DNA of 64,000 nt from Desulfovibrio sp. TomC (GTDB lineage Bacteria; Desulfobacterota; Desulfovibrionia; Desulfovibrionales; Desulfovibrionaceae). Position 1 is the stretch's first letter; each line of letters begins with the position of its first letter. Position numbers and translations under genes: made by a program. This document shows, piece after piece, positions 36,250-46,458 of the stretch. Below the pieces are notes generated by a model that saw nothing but the letters and a program-made list of their open reading frames with translations, ran no database searches and was not told the DNA's origin. The DNA lies in assembly GCF_000801335.2 (NCBI RefSeq), contig NZ_JSEH01000007.1, positions 124,001 to 188,000 on the forward strand, written 5' to 3'.

Positions 36250-37128
36250 TCAGGCCGCCCCGTCCCGCTCCTTGTCCCCGATTGGGGGCTGCGCGACCCG
36301 GGCCAGAAGCGACGCGACCAGGGCAATGACCCCCCGGTGGTAGAGCATGGCCACATGGGCGACCGGCGGCGTGACCACCACCTGCCAGCCCGGCCGGGCT
36401 GGATCAAGGCCGCAGTCGGGCACGACCAGATTGTCCACCGGCGAGACCACGGCCACAAGCGTCGCCCCGGGCGGGTCGGCCAGGGCGGCAATGCGGGCCA
36501 GAAGCGGACTGCCCGGGACCAGCGACCGCCCCAGCCGGCCCACGGCCAGACAGGCCAGGGCACTTCCCTGGTGCGGCGTACCCAGGGTAATGACGGCCAG
36601 GGTGCGCCGGGCGTAGCCTGGCTCGGCCGCCAGCCGTCTGGCCACAAGCCCGCCCAGGCTGTGGCCGAGAAAACATAGCCGGGCGTCGGCAGGCACGGTC
36701 TGGTCCAGTATCGCGGCCACGCGCCGGACCTCGGCCTCGAAATCCGTGCCGTGGCTCCGGTACCCCGGCAACACGACCCGGGAAAATCCAGCCCGCACAA
36801 GCGCCGGCCGGATGGCCAGAAAAGCGGATGGGTTGTGATACAGCCCGTGCAGGCACACGACGACCGTCTCGCCCGCAGCGCAGCGTCCGCCCCGGGACCG
36901 GACGGACAGCCGCCCGCCCAGAGGATAGGCCGCCATCATGACGCACAGGCCGGCCACGGCCGAACCCAGGCCCTGTGCCAGCTCCGACAGTCCCCGACCG
37001 GCCCAAGGCCGAGGGAAAAGCGTCTGCCGTCCCGTTGCCAAGGCCAAAACGAAGGCGGCATAGCTGAGGCCGGTCACGACCAGGACCGCGACAATCGGGA
37101 GCAGGAGTAAAAAATACAGGGCTGTCAT
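36250..37128 (-). CDS. Membrane-anchored alpha/beta hydrolase (PGAP1/lipase-like)
   Basis: The 292-aa product starts at ATG 37128 (SD AGGAAGG; a TTG at 37135-37137 is an in-frame alternative). An N-terminal hydrophobic segment (LYFLLLLPIVAVLVVTGLSY) and a second one near 55-70 would anchor it in the inner membrane. The hydrolase core has VVVCLHGLYHNPSAF (oxyanion region) and the elbow FLGHSLGGLVAR near 150, followed by ITLGTPHQGS, a pattern of triacylglycerol-lipase/PGAP1-like enzymes. Catalytic Asp and His probably lie in SPVDNLVVPD and VAHVAML. Substrate unknown. Confidence 0.82.
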   Translation of the reverse strand: MTALYFLLLLPIVAVLVVTGLSYAAFVLALATGRQTLFPRPWAGRGLSELAQGLGSAVAGLCVMMAAYPLGGRLSVRSRGGRCAAGETVVVCLHGLYHNPSAFLAIRPALVRAGFSRVVLPGYRSHGTDFEAEVRRVAAILDQTVPADARLCFLGHSLGGLVARRLAAEPGYARRTLAVITLGTPHQGSALACLAVGRLGRSLVPGSPLLARIAALADPPGATLVAVVSPVDNLVVPDCGLDPARPGWQVVVTPPVAHVAMLYHRGVIALVASLLARVAQPPIGDKERDGAA

Positions 37129-37270
37129 GCGGGTCAACCTTCCTTGAAAACGACTGCTCTCTCCCGTCCAGCTTGTCCAAATTGCGGGAGAAAGGGAACT
37201 GCTTCCAGTTCCCGCAAAATAGGTGTTGACGAGCCAGGCCGACTTGCGTAGATACCGTGTCTCGCCGGGC

Positions 37271-37346
37271 GGGCGGGTAGCTCAGATGGGAGAGCATCGG
37301 CCTTACAAGCCGAGGGTCACAGGTTCGAGCCCTGTTCCGCCTACCA
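37271..37346 (+). tRNA. tRNA-Val(TAC)
   Basis: A 76-nt cloverleaf with encoded CCA. D-arm TAGCTCAG, anticodon stem TCGGC/GCCGA with loop CTTACAA giving TAC, T-arm ACAGG/CCTGT around TTCGAGC. Acceptor GGGCGGG pairs with TCCGCCT through two G-U pairs. Confidence 0.92.
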
Positions 37347-37364
37347 CGAATTGTCGAGCGATCT

Positions 37365-37441
37365 GGGGTCGTAGTTAAGTTGGTTATAACGCCGGCCTGT
37401 CACGTCGGAGGGCGAGGGTTCGAGTCCCTTCGGCCCCGCCA
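37365..37441 (+). tRNA. tRNA-Asp(GTC), copy 1
   Basis: A 77-nt cloverleaf with encoded CCA. Acceptor GGGGTCG/CGGCCCC, anticodon loop CTGTCAC giving GTC, T-arm GGTTCGAGT. Identical to copy 2 at 37529. The sequence after it is a degraded version of the terminator found after copy 2, so the pair arose by duplication. Confidence 0.96.
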
Positions 37442-37528
37442 GATCAGACCAAGCCCTGTGCTTGGAGGAGCCTTGAAGCCCAATCCCCTTCGAGGTTTCT
37501 TGATTTCGAGTTAACGGATTGTCGATCT

Positions 37529-37605
37529 GGGGTCGTAGTTAAGTTGGTTATAACGCCGGCCTGTCACGTCGGAGGGCGAGGGTTCGAGTCCCTTCGGCCC
37601 CGCCA
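37529..37605 (+). tRNA. tRNA-Asp(GTC), copy 2
   Basis: Identical in all 77 nt to copy 1, including the flanking CGATCT before and GATCAGA after. It is the last gene of the tRNA-Val-Asp-Asp transcript and is followed by the intact terminator. Confidence 0.96.
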
Positions 37606-37631
37606 GATCAGAACAAGCCTCCGCGCTTGTC

Positions 37632-37673
37632 GAGGCCTCGAAGGAAATCCCTTCGAGGCCTCTTGCTTTTTGA
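37632..37673 (+). terminator. Terminator of the tRNA cluster
   Basis: GAGGCCTCGAAGG (37632-37644) and CCTTCGAGGCCTC (37650-37662) form a perfect 13-bp stem with a 5-nt loop, followed by TTGCTTTTT. Confidence 0.92.
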
Positions 37674-37760
37674 GATCAGCCAGTTGCCGACGCGCGCTAT
37701 GCGCCTGTACCAAAATCATTCGTGGTAGCAGTTTCTTTCCTGTGGTAAGAAAGTCGAATC

Positions 37761-39377
37761 ATGCGAAACGTCCTTCTGGTCAACCCACCGCTGCCCTTGT
37801 CGTTTTGGAGCTTCAACCAGACCCTGGCCATGACCGGGAAAAAGGCCCTGCTGCCGCCCTTGGGACTGCTCACCGTGGCCGCCCTGCTGCCGCCGGCCTG
37901 GAACTTGAAGCTTGTTGATTTGAACGTGCGCTCCCTGGTCGAAGAAGACTGGCGCGGCATCGATCTGGTCATGGTCACCGGGATGCTCGTGCAGCGCGAG
38001 AGCCTGCTCGACCTCATTGCCCAGGCCAAGGCCCGCAAAATTCCCATCGCCGCCGGCGGAGCCTACCCCACAACCGCCTCCCAGGAAGTCCTGGACGCCG
38101 GCTGCGACTTTCTCGTCAAAGGCGAAGGGGAAACCACCATTCCCCAGTTGCTCGAAGCCCTCGAAGCCGGCCAGACCCATGGCGTCTTCGAATGCGCCGA
38201 GAAACCGGTGCTGGCCGATTCGCCGCTGCCGCGCTTCGATCTGGCCCCTCTGGCCGATTACGAATCCATGTCCCTGCAAACCTCCCGGGGCTGCCCGTTT
38301 GCCTGCGAATTTTGCGACATCGTCAGCCTTTTTGGCCGGGCCCAGCGCCACAAGACCCCGGATCAGGTCATTGGCGAACTGGAGGCCATCCGCCGTCTGG
38401 GCTTTCGCGGCACGGTCTTCGTGGCCGACGACAACTTCATCGGCAACCGTCCCCGGGCCGTCGCCCTGTTGACCCGGATCATCGAATGGCAGGCGAAGTA
38501 CGGCGAACCGTTTACCTTCATCACCCAGGCCTCGGTGAACCTCGGCCAGGACGTGCCCCTTATCGATCTGCTGACTGCGGCCAATTTCTCCTACGTCTTC
38601 GTCGGCATCGAATCCCCGGATGAGGACGTGCTGACCTCGGCCCACAAACACCAAAACGTGCGCAATCCCCTGCTCCAATCCCTGCAGGCCATCAATGCCA
38701 ACGGCTTAAGCGTCATCGGCAGCTTCATCCTCGGCATGGACGGCGAAACCCCGGGAGCCGGCAAGCGGATGCAGGCCTTTGCCGAAGCGGCCGCTGTCCC
38801 CTGGGTCATGATCAATGTCCTGCGCGCCCTGCCCCAGACGGCCCTGTGGGACCGGCTCAAACAGGAGGGCCGGCTGCACGAGTCCATCGAGGAGAGCGGC
38901 TGGGATGCCCTGACCAATTTTACCCCGCTTCGCCCCATTGAAACGATTTTTGCCGAACAGCTCACCGCCCTGGACGGTCTCTACGATCCCGGGGCCTACC
39001 TGGCCCGGGTGCTGCGGGCCACCCTGGCCATGCGCCCCACCCGCCGGGCCGCAAACCCGGCCCAAACCACGCCCAAAGCCGATCCGGCCCTGGCCGTGGC
39101 CCGTCAAAGCCCTGGTTCGGAAATCATGCCGCTCCTCTACCTCATCTGGCGTCAGGGCCTTGTGCGCAAGACGCGCTGGCAGTTCTGGCGGCAGTTGGTC
39201 ACGGTGTTCCGCAAAAACCCCAGCCGCCTGCGCCGCTATCTTGTCCTTTGCGGCCTGGGCGAAAACCTCTTTTCGTTTGTGCGGCATATCCGCACCCAGG
39301 GCAATGCCGAGCATCTGCTCCAGGCTGCGGCCGTCTCTGCCCAGGCGAACCTTGACGCCAGGCCCTGCGTTCCGTAA
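37761..39377 (+). CDS. B12-binding-domain radical SAM protein (DUF4070 type)
   Basis: The 538-aa product has an N-terminal cobalamin-binding Rossmann-like domain (VLLVNPPLPLSFW; GAYPTTASQEVLDAGCDFLV), then a radical SAM core with the 4Fe-4S ligands in SRGCPFACEFCDI (CxxxCxxC, about residue 175-187), and a DUF4070-like C-terminal region. Such class B enzymes methylate or otherwise modify unactivated carbons, for example in hopanoid methylation. The substrate cannot be predicted. The start is ATG 37761. The small SUI1-domain gene follows after 34 bp and may be co-transcribed. Confidence 0.9.
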   Translation: MRNVLLVNPPLPLSFWSFNQTLAMTGKKALLPPLGLLTVAALLPPAWNLKLVDLNVRSLVEEDWRGIDLVMVTGMLVQRESLLDLIAQAKARKIPIAAGGAYPTTASQEVLDAGCDFLVKGEGETTIPQLLEALEAGQTHGVFECAEKPVLADSPLPRFDLAPLADYESMSLQTSRGCPFACEFCDIVSLFGRAQRHKTPDQVIGELEAIRRLGFRGTVFVADDNFIGNRPRAVALLTRIIEWQAKYGEPFTFITQASVNLGQDVPLIDLLTAANFSYVFVGIESPDEDVLTSAHKHQNVRNPLLQSLQAINANGLSVIGSFILGMDGETPGAGKRMQAFAEAAAVPWVMINVLRALPQTALWDRLKQEGRLHESIEESGWDALTNFTPLRPIETIFAEQLTALDGLYDPGAYLARVLRATLAMRPTRRAANPAQTTPKADPALAVARQSPGSEIMPLLYLIWRQGLVRKTRWQFWRQLVTVFRKNPSRLRRYLVLCGLGENLFSFVRHIRTQGNAEHLLQAAAVSAQANLDARPCVP

Positions 39378-39411
39378 AGCCGCCCGGAAAAGCCTTGCAG
39401 GAACGCCCGAT

Positions 39412-39777
39412 ATGACGCCACGCCAAACAAGCCGCTCCACTCCTGTCTATTCCACAGACCAGGGCCGGCTGTGCCCGGGCTGCGGCCAGGCCCGGGACCA
39501 TTGCGCCTGCTCCAGGACCGCCCTGGCCAAAACCGGCGACGGCGTCGTGCGCATTGCCCGCCAGACCAAAGGCCGCAAAGGCAAAGGCGTCTGCCTCGTC
39601 ACCGGCCTCCCCCTGGCCCCGGAGGCCCTGGAAGCTTTGGCCCGGGCACTCAAGCAGCGCTGCGGCTGCGGCGGCACGGTCAAGGACGGGGTCATTGAAA
39701 TCCAGGGCGATAATCGTGAAGTGCTGGCCGACGAACTCAAAAAACGCGGCTATGCCGTCAAACTGGCCGGCGGTTAG
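39412..39777 (+). CDS. yciH: YciH/SUI1-family translation factor
   Basis: The 121-aa product ends in the SUI1/eIF1-like domain (VRIARQTKGRKGKGVCLVTG, then LKQRCGCGGTVKDGVIEIQG and an AVKLAGG end). Bacterial YciH binds the 30S subunit and influences initiation fidelity. An N-terminal CPGCGQARDHCAC cluster near 21-33 looks like a small zinc site, an addition seen in some bacterial homologues. ATG 39412 has AGGA about 8 nt upstream. Confidence 0.88.
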   Translation: MTPRQTSRSTPVYSTDQGRLCPGCGQARDHCACSRTALAKTGDGVVRIARQTKGRKGKGVCLVTGLPLAPEALEALARALKQRCGCGGTVKDGVIEIQGDNREVLADELKKRGYAVKLAGG

Positions 39778-39835
39778 CCGGGGTGCGTGCGTCTCCAAAC
39801 AATGCAGCAACAGACCAAGCAGGCAGGTGGATGCG

Positions 39836-40072
39836 ATGAAACGGTACACGCTGGCGTCTGACACCGAAAGCACTGGGGACAAGGGGATGCGTGAGGACCA
39901 GGAGGGCGCGTGGGTGCGCTATGAGGAGGCCATGGCCGAGATTTCCCGTCTCCGCAAGGCCCTCAATCCAATCCTGCGCCACGCCGGCGGCGACGACAAG
40001 CAGCCGCCGCTTCGCCTCAATATCGAGGAAACCCGGTTGATCAGAAAAGAGGTCAACCACTCGCCGCACTAA
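39836..40072 (+). CDS. Small hypothetical protein
   Basis: The 78-aa product starts at ATG 39836 (AGGTGG upstream). It is highly charged and helical (WVRYEEAMAEISRLRKALNP) and ends NIEETRLIRKEVNHSPH. No family is recognised. It is convergent with anfA, with a long dyad between. Confidence 0.45.
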   Translation: MKRYTLASDTESTGDKGMREDQEGAWVRYEEAMAEISRLRKALNPILRHAGGDDKQPPLRLNIEETRLIRKEVNHSPH

Positions 40073-40121
40073 CCGCACCGCCGAACCGCCCGGGCCATCG
40101 GGGCGGCTGCGGCGAGGCAAC

Positions 40122-40171
40122 CGCAGGGTGGACAGGGGCGCGCCCCTGCCGCCCACCCTGCGTCGGGTTGG
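40122..40171. terminator. Long GC-rich dyad between convergent genes, probable bidirectional terminator
   Basis: CGCAGGGTGG at the left pairs with CCACCCTGCG at the right, and an inner AGGGGC/GCCCCT palindrome extends the stem. It lies between the 78-aa ORF (plus) and anfA (minus). T-runs are lacking, so confidence is moderate. Confidence 0.5.
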
Positions 40172-40208
40172 GGTGCGCCTGGACCGCCTGGGGCTTCGAC
40201 TCGCCGCC

Positions 40209-41903
40209 TTACAGACTCTTTGGGCCGGCCGCTGCACTTCCCGGCCCTGCCAGCCAGGAAGGCGCCGGAGCGACAGGGTCTGCCCGCCGGAATTCCCGGT
40301 AATCCAGCCGATATTTCTTCATGCGAAGGCCCATGGTCCGCCGGGTCAGGCCCAGTTCCCGGGCCGCCTCGGTGGTGTTGCCCTGGTGCAGGCGCAAGGC
40401 CTCCACCAGCATCTCGTATTCCACGGCCGCCAGTCTCGCCTCCAGCCCGTCCAGGGCGTCTGGGCCGGAAAAAACCGGCGTTTGCAGCGACAAGGGCAGG
40501 TTATAGCCATGAATGGCCTCGTCCTCGGTCAGAATGACCGCCCGGTGGATGACGTTCTCCAGTTCCCGGACATTGCCCGGCCAGTGGTAGTGCATGAGCA
40601 TATTGATGGCCGGGGTGGTGATCCGCTTGATCACCTTGCCCGTTTCCTCGGCATAGCGGGCGGCAAAGTGCTCGGCCAGGGTGACGATGTCGCTGCCCCG
40701 GTCGCGCAGCGGCGGCACCTGGAGCGGGAAGACATTGAGCCGGAAATAGAGGTCCTGGCGAAATTCGCCCCGTTCGGCCATCTCGGCCAGATTCTTGTTG
40801 GTGGCGGCGATGATGCGGATGTCCACGGTCACGGTCTTGTTGCCGCCCACCCGCTCAAAGGCCCGTTCCTGGAGCACGCGCAGGAGCTTGGCCTGGACCC
40901 CAAGCGACAGTTCGCCCACTTCGTCGAGAAAAATGGTGCCGCCGTCGGCTTCTTCAAAACGGCCCTTGCGCAGCTGGGTGGCCCCGGTAAACGAGCCCTT
41001 CTCATGGCCGAACAGCTCGCTCTCCAGGATGCTTTCCGGCAACGCGGCGCAGTTGAACTTGACCATGGGGCCGTCCGGACGCTGACCGTCGGCATGGATG
41101 GCGTTGGCGATCATTTCCTTGCCCACGCCGCTCTCCCCCAGGAGCAGCACCGTGGTCCGGGTCTTGGCCACCTTGTGCAGCACGGCGAACACCTCCATCA
41201 TGGCCTTGGAGGAGCCGATAAAGGCCGAGGGTTTGAAACGCGCCTGGAGCGCGCCGAGCAGTTCCCGGTGGCGCTCTTCCCACTGCACCTTGTCGACGGT
41301 TTCCACCAGATAGAGTTCCACGGCCTGGGCCAGCATGTAGGAGACGACCACCAGGGCGTTGACGTGTTTGTCGAGCAGCTCGTCGCTGTCGTAGAGCCGC
41401 ACGGCGCTGATGCTGCCGAGCACCTTTTTGCCGCGCAGGATCGGCACGCAGACAAAGGCGTTGTCGCTGTCTTCGGGCCGCGACAGACTGCCGGTGCGGT
41501 TCAAGATAGCCGGCTCCTGGCCGATGCGCCGCACCACGATGGGCCGGGCCTCTTCCACCACCTGGCCGGTGATCCCCTCCCCCGGGAAATAGACGCCCCG
41601 GGCCTGCTCTTCCTCGGTCAGGCCCAGGCTCTTGTGGATGAAGATGTGGCCGGATTGGCGGTGGTGCAGGTTGACCATGGCCCGGGTGACGCCCATGTCC
41701 CGGCGCATGTAGTCAAGCAGAGTATCCAGGGCCAGGGCCAGATCGTTGTGCTCGGAAAGCGCCTTCCCCATCTCGTAGAGCAGCGGCACGATTTTGCCCC
41801 GGCACACCCCGGCGTGACATTCCTTCACCCGGGGATCGCTGTGTTTGCAAGCCCCGGCGTGACATTCCTTGACCGAGGCGCTTTCCCCATACTTCTCGTC
41901 CAT
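40209..41903 (-). CDS. anfA: Sigma-54-dependent activator AnfA of the Fe-only nitrogenase operon
   Basis: The 564-aa product belongs to the NifA/VnfA/AnfA family. An unusual N-terminus carries two copies of VKECHAGxC, giving Cys14-X4-Cys19 and Cys29-X4-Cys34. A GAF domain follows (about 45-195), then AAA+ with Walker A GESGVGKE (256-263), the sigma-54 loop GSFTGA (303-308) and Walker B GGTIFLDE (321-328). A Fis-type helix-turn-helix ([20 protein letters not shown]) lies near the C-terminus. It is divergent from anfH across a 751-bp gap with three GTAC-N6-GTAC sites. VnfA of Azotobacter uses N-terminal cysteines for an Fe-S cluster; a similar sensor role here is inferred. The AnfA call rests on the neighbouring operon. 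Confidence 0.9.
   Translation of the reverse strand: MDEKYGESASVKECHAGACKHSDPRVKECHAGVCRGKIVPLLYEMGKALSEHNDLALALDTLLDYMRRDMGVTRAMVNLHHRQSGHIFIHKSLGLTEEEQARGVYFPGEGITGQVVEEARPIVVRRIGQEPAILNRTGSLSRPEDSDNAFVCVPILRGKKVLGSISAVRLYDSDELLDKHVNALVVVSYMLAQAVELYLVETVDKVQWEERHRELLGALQARFKPSAFIGSSKAMMEVFAVLHKVAKTRTTVLLLGESGVGKEMIANAIHADGQRPDGPMVKFNCAALPESILESELFGHEKGSFTGATQLRKGRFEEADGGTIFLDEVGELSLGVQAKLLRVLQERAFERVGGNKTVTVDIRIIAATNKNLAEMAERGEFRQDLYFRLNVFPLQVPPLRDRGSDIVTLAEHFAARYAEETGKVIKRITTPAINMLMHYHWPGNVRELENVIHRAVILTEDEAIHGYNLPLSLQTPVFSGPDALDGLEARLAAVEYEMLVEALRLHQGNTTEAARELGLTRRTMGLRMKKYRLDYREFRRADPVAPAPSWLAGPGSAAAGPKSL
41807..41870 (-). repeat. In-gene 19-bp direct repeat encoding duplicated KECHAG box
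   Basis: CCCCGGCGTGACATTCCTT occurs at 41807-41825 and 41852-41870, spaced 45 bp (15 codons). It encodes the duplicated KECHAG box of AnfA. Exact DNA identity suggests a recent in-frame duplication. Confidence 0.9.
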
Positions 41904-42167
41904 GCGGCCTCGCTTGCGCGCTGCTTTTCAGGGTGGTGTGACAGGTCTTGGCGACGTGCGCCCGACGGGCCCGGGTCCCTGTCCCAGGTCCGAAGCCGGG
42001 TCAGCAAGCCACATGCCATTCCCGCCATTTGGGCCACGGCAGCGGCGTAAAACGTATGCTATTTTAGACATATCAAAAAGACAAGCTATTCCAAGGCTAT
42101 TTTCTTTCCCTCCGACACTTGACCCTGCCGATGGCCTCCCCCTCGGCCTGGGGAACCCAGTCCTTTC

Positions 42168-42181
42168 GTACCGATGGGTAC
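42168..42181. promoter_or_regulatory. Activator-binding palindrome 1 (GTAC-N6-GTAC)
   Basis: GTAC CGATGG GTAC. This is the published recognition pattern of the related activator VnfA in Azotobacter. It lies 265 bp upstream of anfA and 395 bp upstream of the anfH -24/-12 promoter, so it could serve either gene. Confidence 0.75.
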
Positions 42182-42324
42182 GTTTTCCACCCATTTTGTA
42201 GGCTCGGGCGACAGCACCGTTGCGCAGTCCGGGGCGATGGCGCTCTCAGTCGATCGCCGGCGACATCCCCAGGCGCTCCCGATCGGTCGCGCCGGTCACT
42301 GTCCCGCCTTGGGGACGTGATTGT

Positions 42325-42338
42325 GTACACCACTGTAC
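42325..42338. promoter_or_regulatory. Activator-binding palindrome 2 (GTAC-N6-GTAC)
   Basis: GTAC ACCACT GTAC, about 240 bp upstream of the sigma-54 promoter of anfH, a normal enhancer distance. Confidence 0.8.
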
Positions 42339-42353
42339 AACCGGCCTGACAAG

Positions 42354-42367
42354 GTACATTTGGGTAC
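42354..42367. promoter_or_regulatory. Activator-binding palindrome 3 (GTAC-N6-GTAC)
   Basis: GTAC ATTTGG GTAC. Its start is 29 bp from that of palindrome 2, close to three helical turns, so both sites would face the same side of the DNA. Two further single GTAC half-sites lie at 42420 and 42450. Confidence 0.8.
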
Positions 42368-42528
42368 GTCACAAAAGATTTATCGCTTGGAGCAGACATC
42401 AATATGAAGATACAATTCTGTACAACACCACAACGAATAGTTCTCTTTCGTACATCTGGCCTGCTGCCGACACTCATGACCTTGACAATAAAAACATATA
42501 ATATCAGCATATTAATGACAGATTTTAG

Positions 42529-43482
<954 letters not shown>

Positions 43483-43507
43483 CCATTGCCCCCAAAGGAG
43501 CAGGCGC

Positions 43508-43825
43508 ATGAAAATGATCAAGGCGATTGTGCGGCCGGAAGCGGCCGAGACCGTGACCGAAGGGCTGGCCAAGGCGGGCTTTTTCACCATGACCAAAATA
43601 AACGCCTACGGCCGGGGCAAGCAAAAAGGCATCACCATGGGCGATGTCCACTACGACGAGCTGCCCAAGACCATGATCATGATGGTGGTCGAGGACAAAA
43701 ACGTCGCGGAAGTACTCAAGATCATCAAATACAAGGCCTACACCGGCAATTTCGGCGACGGCAAAGTGTTTGTCATGCCCGTGGACTCGGTCTTTACCGT
43801 CCGAACCGGCGTCAGCGGACTGTAG
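43508..43825 (+). CDS. nifI1: Nitrogenase PII-like regulator NifI1
   Basis: The 105-aa GlnB-family protein (MKMIKAIVRPEAAETVTEGL start; T-loop region GRGKQKGITMGDVHYDELPK; C-terminal GDGKVFVMPVDSVFTVRTG) is of the NifI1 subgroup. With NifI2 it binds and inhibits dinitrogenase when ammonium is plentiful, and 2-oxoglutarate relieves this. It starts 25 bp after anfH and precedes nifI2 by 11 bp. Confidence 0.93.
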   Translation: MKMIKAIVRPEAAETVTEGLAKAGFFTMTKINAYGRGKQKGITMGDVHYDELPKTMIMMVVEDKNVAEVLKIIKYKAYTGNFGDGKVFVMPVDSVFTVRTGVSGL

Positions 43826-43836
43826 CGGGAGCCGCC

Positions 43837-44208
43837 ATGAAGGAAATCATCGCCATCATCCGCCCCAAAAAGGTGGGCCAGACCAAGGATGCCCTGGAAA
43901 CACTCGGGTTCCCCAGCTTCATGGCCGTGCGGGTGCTCGGGCGCGGCCACCAGCGCGGCATCGCCGCCGAACTCAACTGCGATCTGCCCCCCGAACTGCA
44001 AGGTCAGGGCAAATCCGGCGGCATGAAATACATCCCCAAACGGATGCTCTCCGTCGTCGTGCCCAGCGCTGACGCCGAGGCCGTGGTCGCAGCCATCATC
44101 AAGGCCAACCAGACCGCCCAGATCGGCGACGGCAAGATCTTTGTCCTGCCCGTGGACGACGCCCTGCGCCTGCGCACCGACGAAACCGGCGACATGGCTG
44201 TGTTGTAG
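43837..44208 (+). CDS. nifI2: Nitrogenase PII-like regulator NifI2
   Basis: The 123-aa GlnB-family protein has the longer T-loop of NifI2 (GRGHQRGIAAELNCDLPPEL and QGQGKSGGMKYIPKR) and the C-terminal GDGKIFVLPVDDALRLRTDE. It partners NifI1 in post-translational control of nitrogenase. The start follows GGGAG. Placement between H and D genes is typical of anaerobes and archaea and absent from Azotobacter anf. Confidence 0.93.
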   Translation: MKEIIAIIRPKKVGQTKDALETLGFPSFMAVRVLGRGHQRGIAAELNCDLPPELQGQGKSGGMKYIPKRMLSVVVPSADAEAVVAAIIKANQTAQIGDGKIFVLPVDDALRLRTDETGDMAVL

Positions 44209-44246
44209 GGAGGAGGAAGAGGAGAAGATGAAGAGGCCTCCGGCGG

Positions 44247-44267
44247 CCAAAGGGCTGAGCCCTTTGG
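44247..44267. repeat. Short perfect hairpin in the nifI2-anfD spacer
   Basis: CCAAAGGGC-TGA-GCCCTTTGG, a 9-bp stem with a 3-nt loop in a 207-bp spacer. A second GC-rich palindromic stretch (around 44372-44404) follows. No T-run. Such intergenic elements may act as mRNA processing or stability signals, tuning anfDGK relative to anfH. Confidence 0.6.
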
Positions 44268-44400
44268 AATCCCACCTGGGGGAAGTTTGGAGGGGGCGTG
44301 GCGTGGGCTGGAAATTCGGCCGGCTGCGGACCGGGACAGCCCATTGGGATTCCATAACGATGACAGGCTTTAGGCCGGGGCGCAGCCCCATATGGCCTGA

Positions 44401-45978
<1,578 letters not shown>

Positions 45979-45990
45979 GGGGGGTACGCC

Positions 45991-46341
45991 ATGGATGACT
46001 TGCGAAACGAACGCGTCGAACTGCTCATCGACTACATCATGAAAAAGTGCCTGTGGCAGTTTCACTCCCGGGCCTGGGACCGAAAAGATCAGAACGAAGG
46101 CATTCTGTCCCGGACGCGCCAGATTCTGTGCGGCGAGCACGTTTCTCTGGAAACGCCGGCCGACCGCTGCTTTTGGGTTGACGCCGTGGTGTTGGCCGAA
46201 GCCTACCGGGAGCGCTTTGCCTGGCTTGGCGACATGTCCAAGGAGCAAATCACAGACCTGTTGCAGGCGGTCCACGAGCGCCTGGACTTTCTGACCATCA
46301 CCGGCTCGCTTAACCTTGAACTGACTGACCAGCACTACTAG
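45991..46341 (+). CDS. anfG: Fe-only nitrogenase delta subunit AnfG
   Basis: The 116-aa subunit is found only in V- and Fe-nitrogenases and stabilises the DGK complex. Conserved parts: LIDYIMKKCLWQFHSRAWDR at 13-32, LCGE, DRCFWVDAVVLAEAYRERF and a C-terminal LNLELTDQHY. It starts 12 bp after anfD. Its presence confirms this is not a Mo-nitrogenase. Confidence 0.96.
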   Translation: MDDLRNERVELLIDYIMKKCLWQFHSRAWDRKDQNEGILSRTRQILCGEHVSLETPADRCFWVDAVVLAEAYRERFAWLGDMSKEQITDLLQAVHERLDFLTITGSLNLELTDQHY

Positions 46342-46458
46342 CGTTGCGTTCGATCCTTCCCTGTACGGGCAATCAGGCCGCAACACATTGAAAGTGGCAT
46401 GCATACTCACACATACACAGCAATGGCGTTTGTCAACGCGACACGCGAGGGGCGTATC

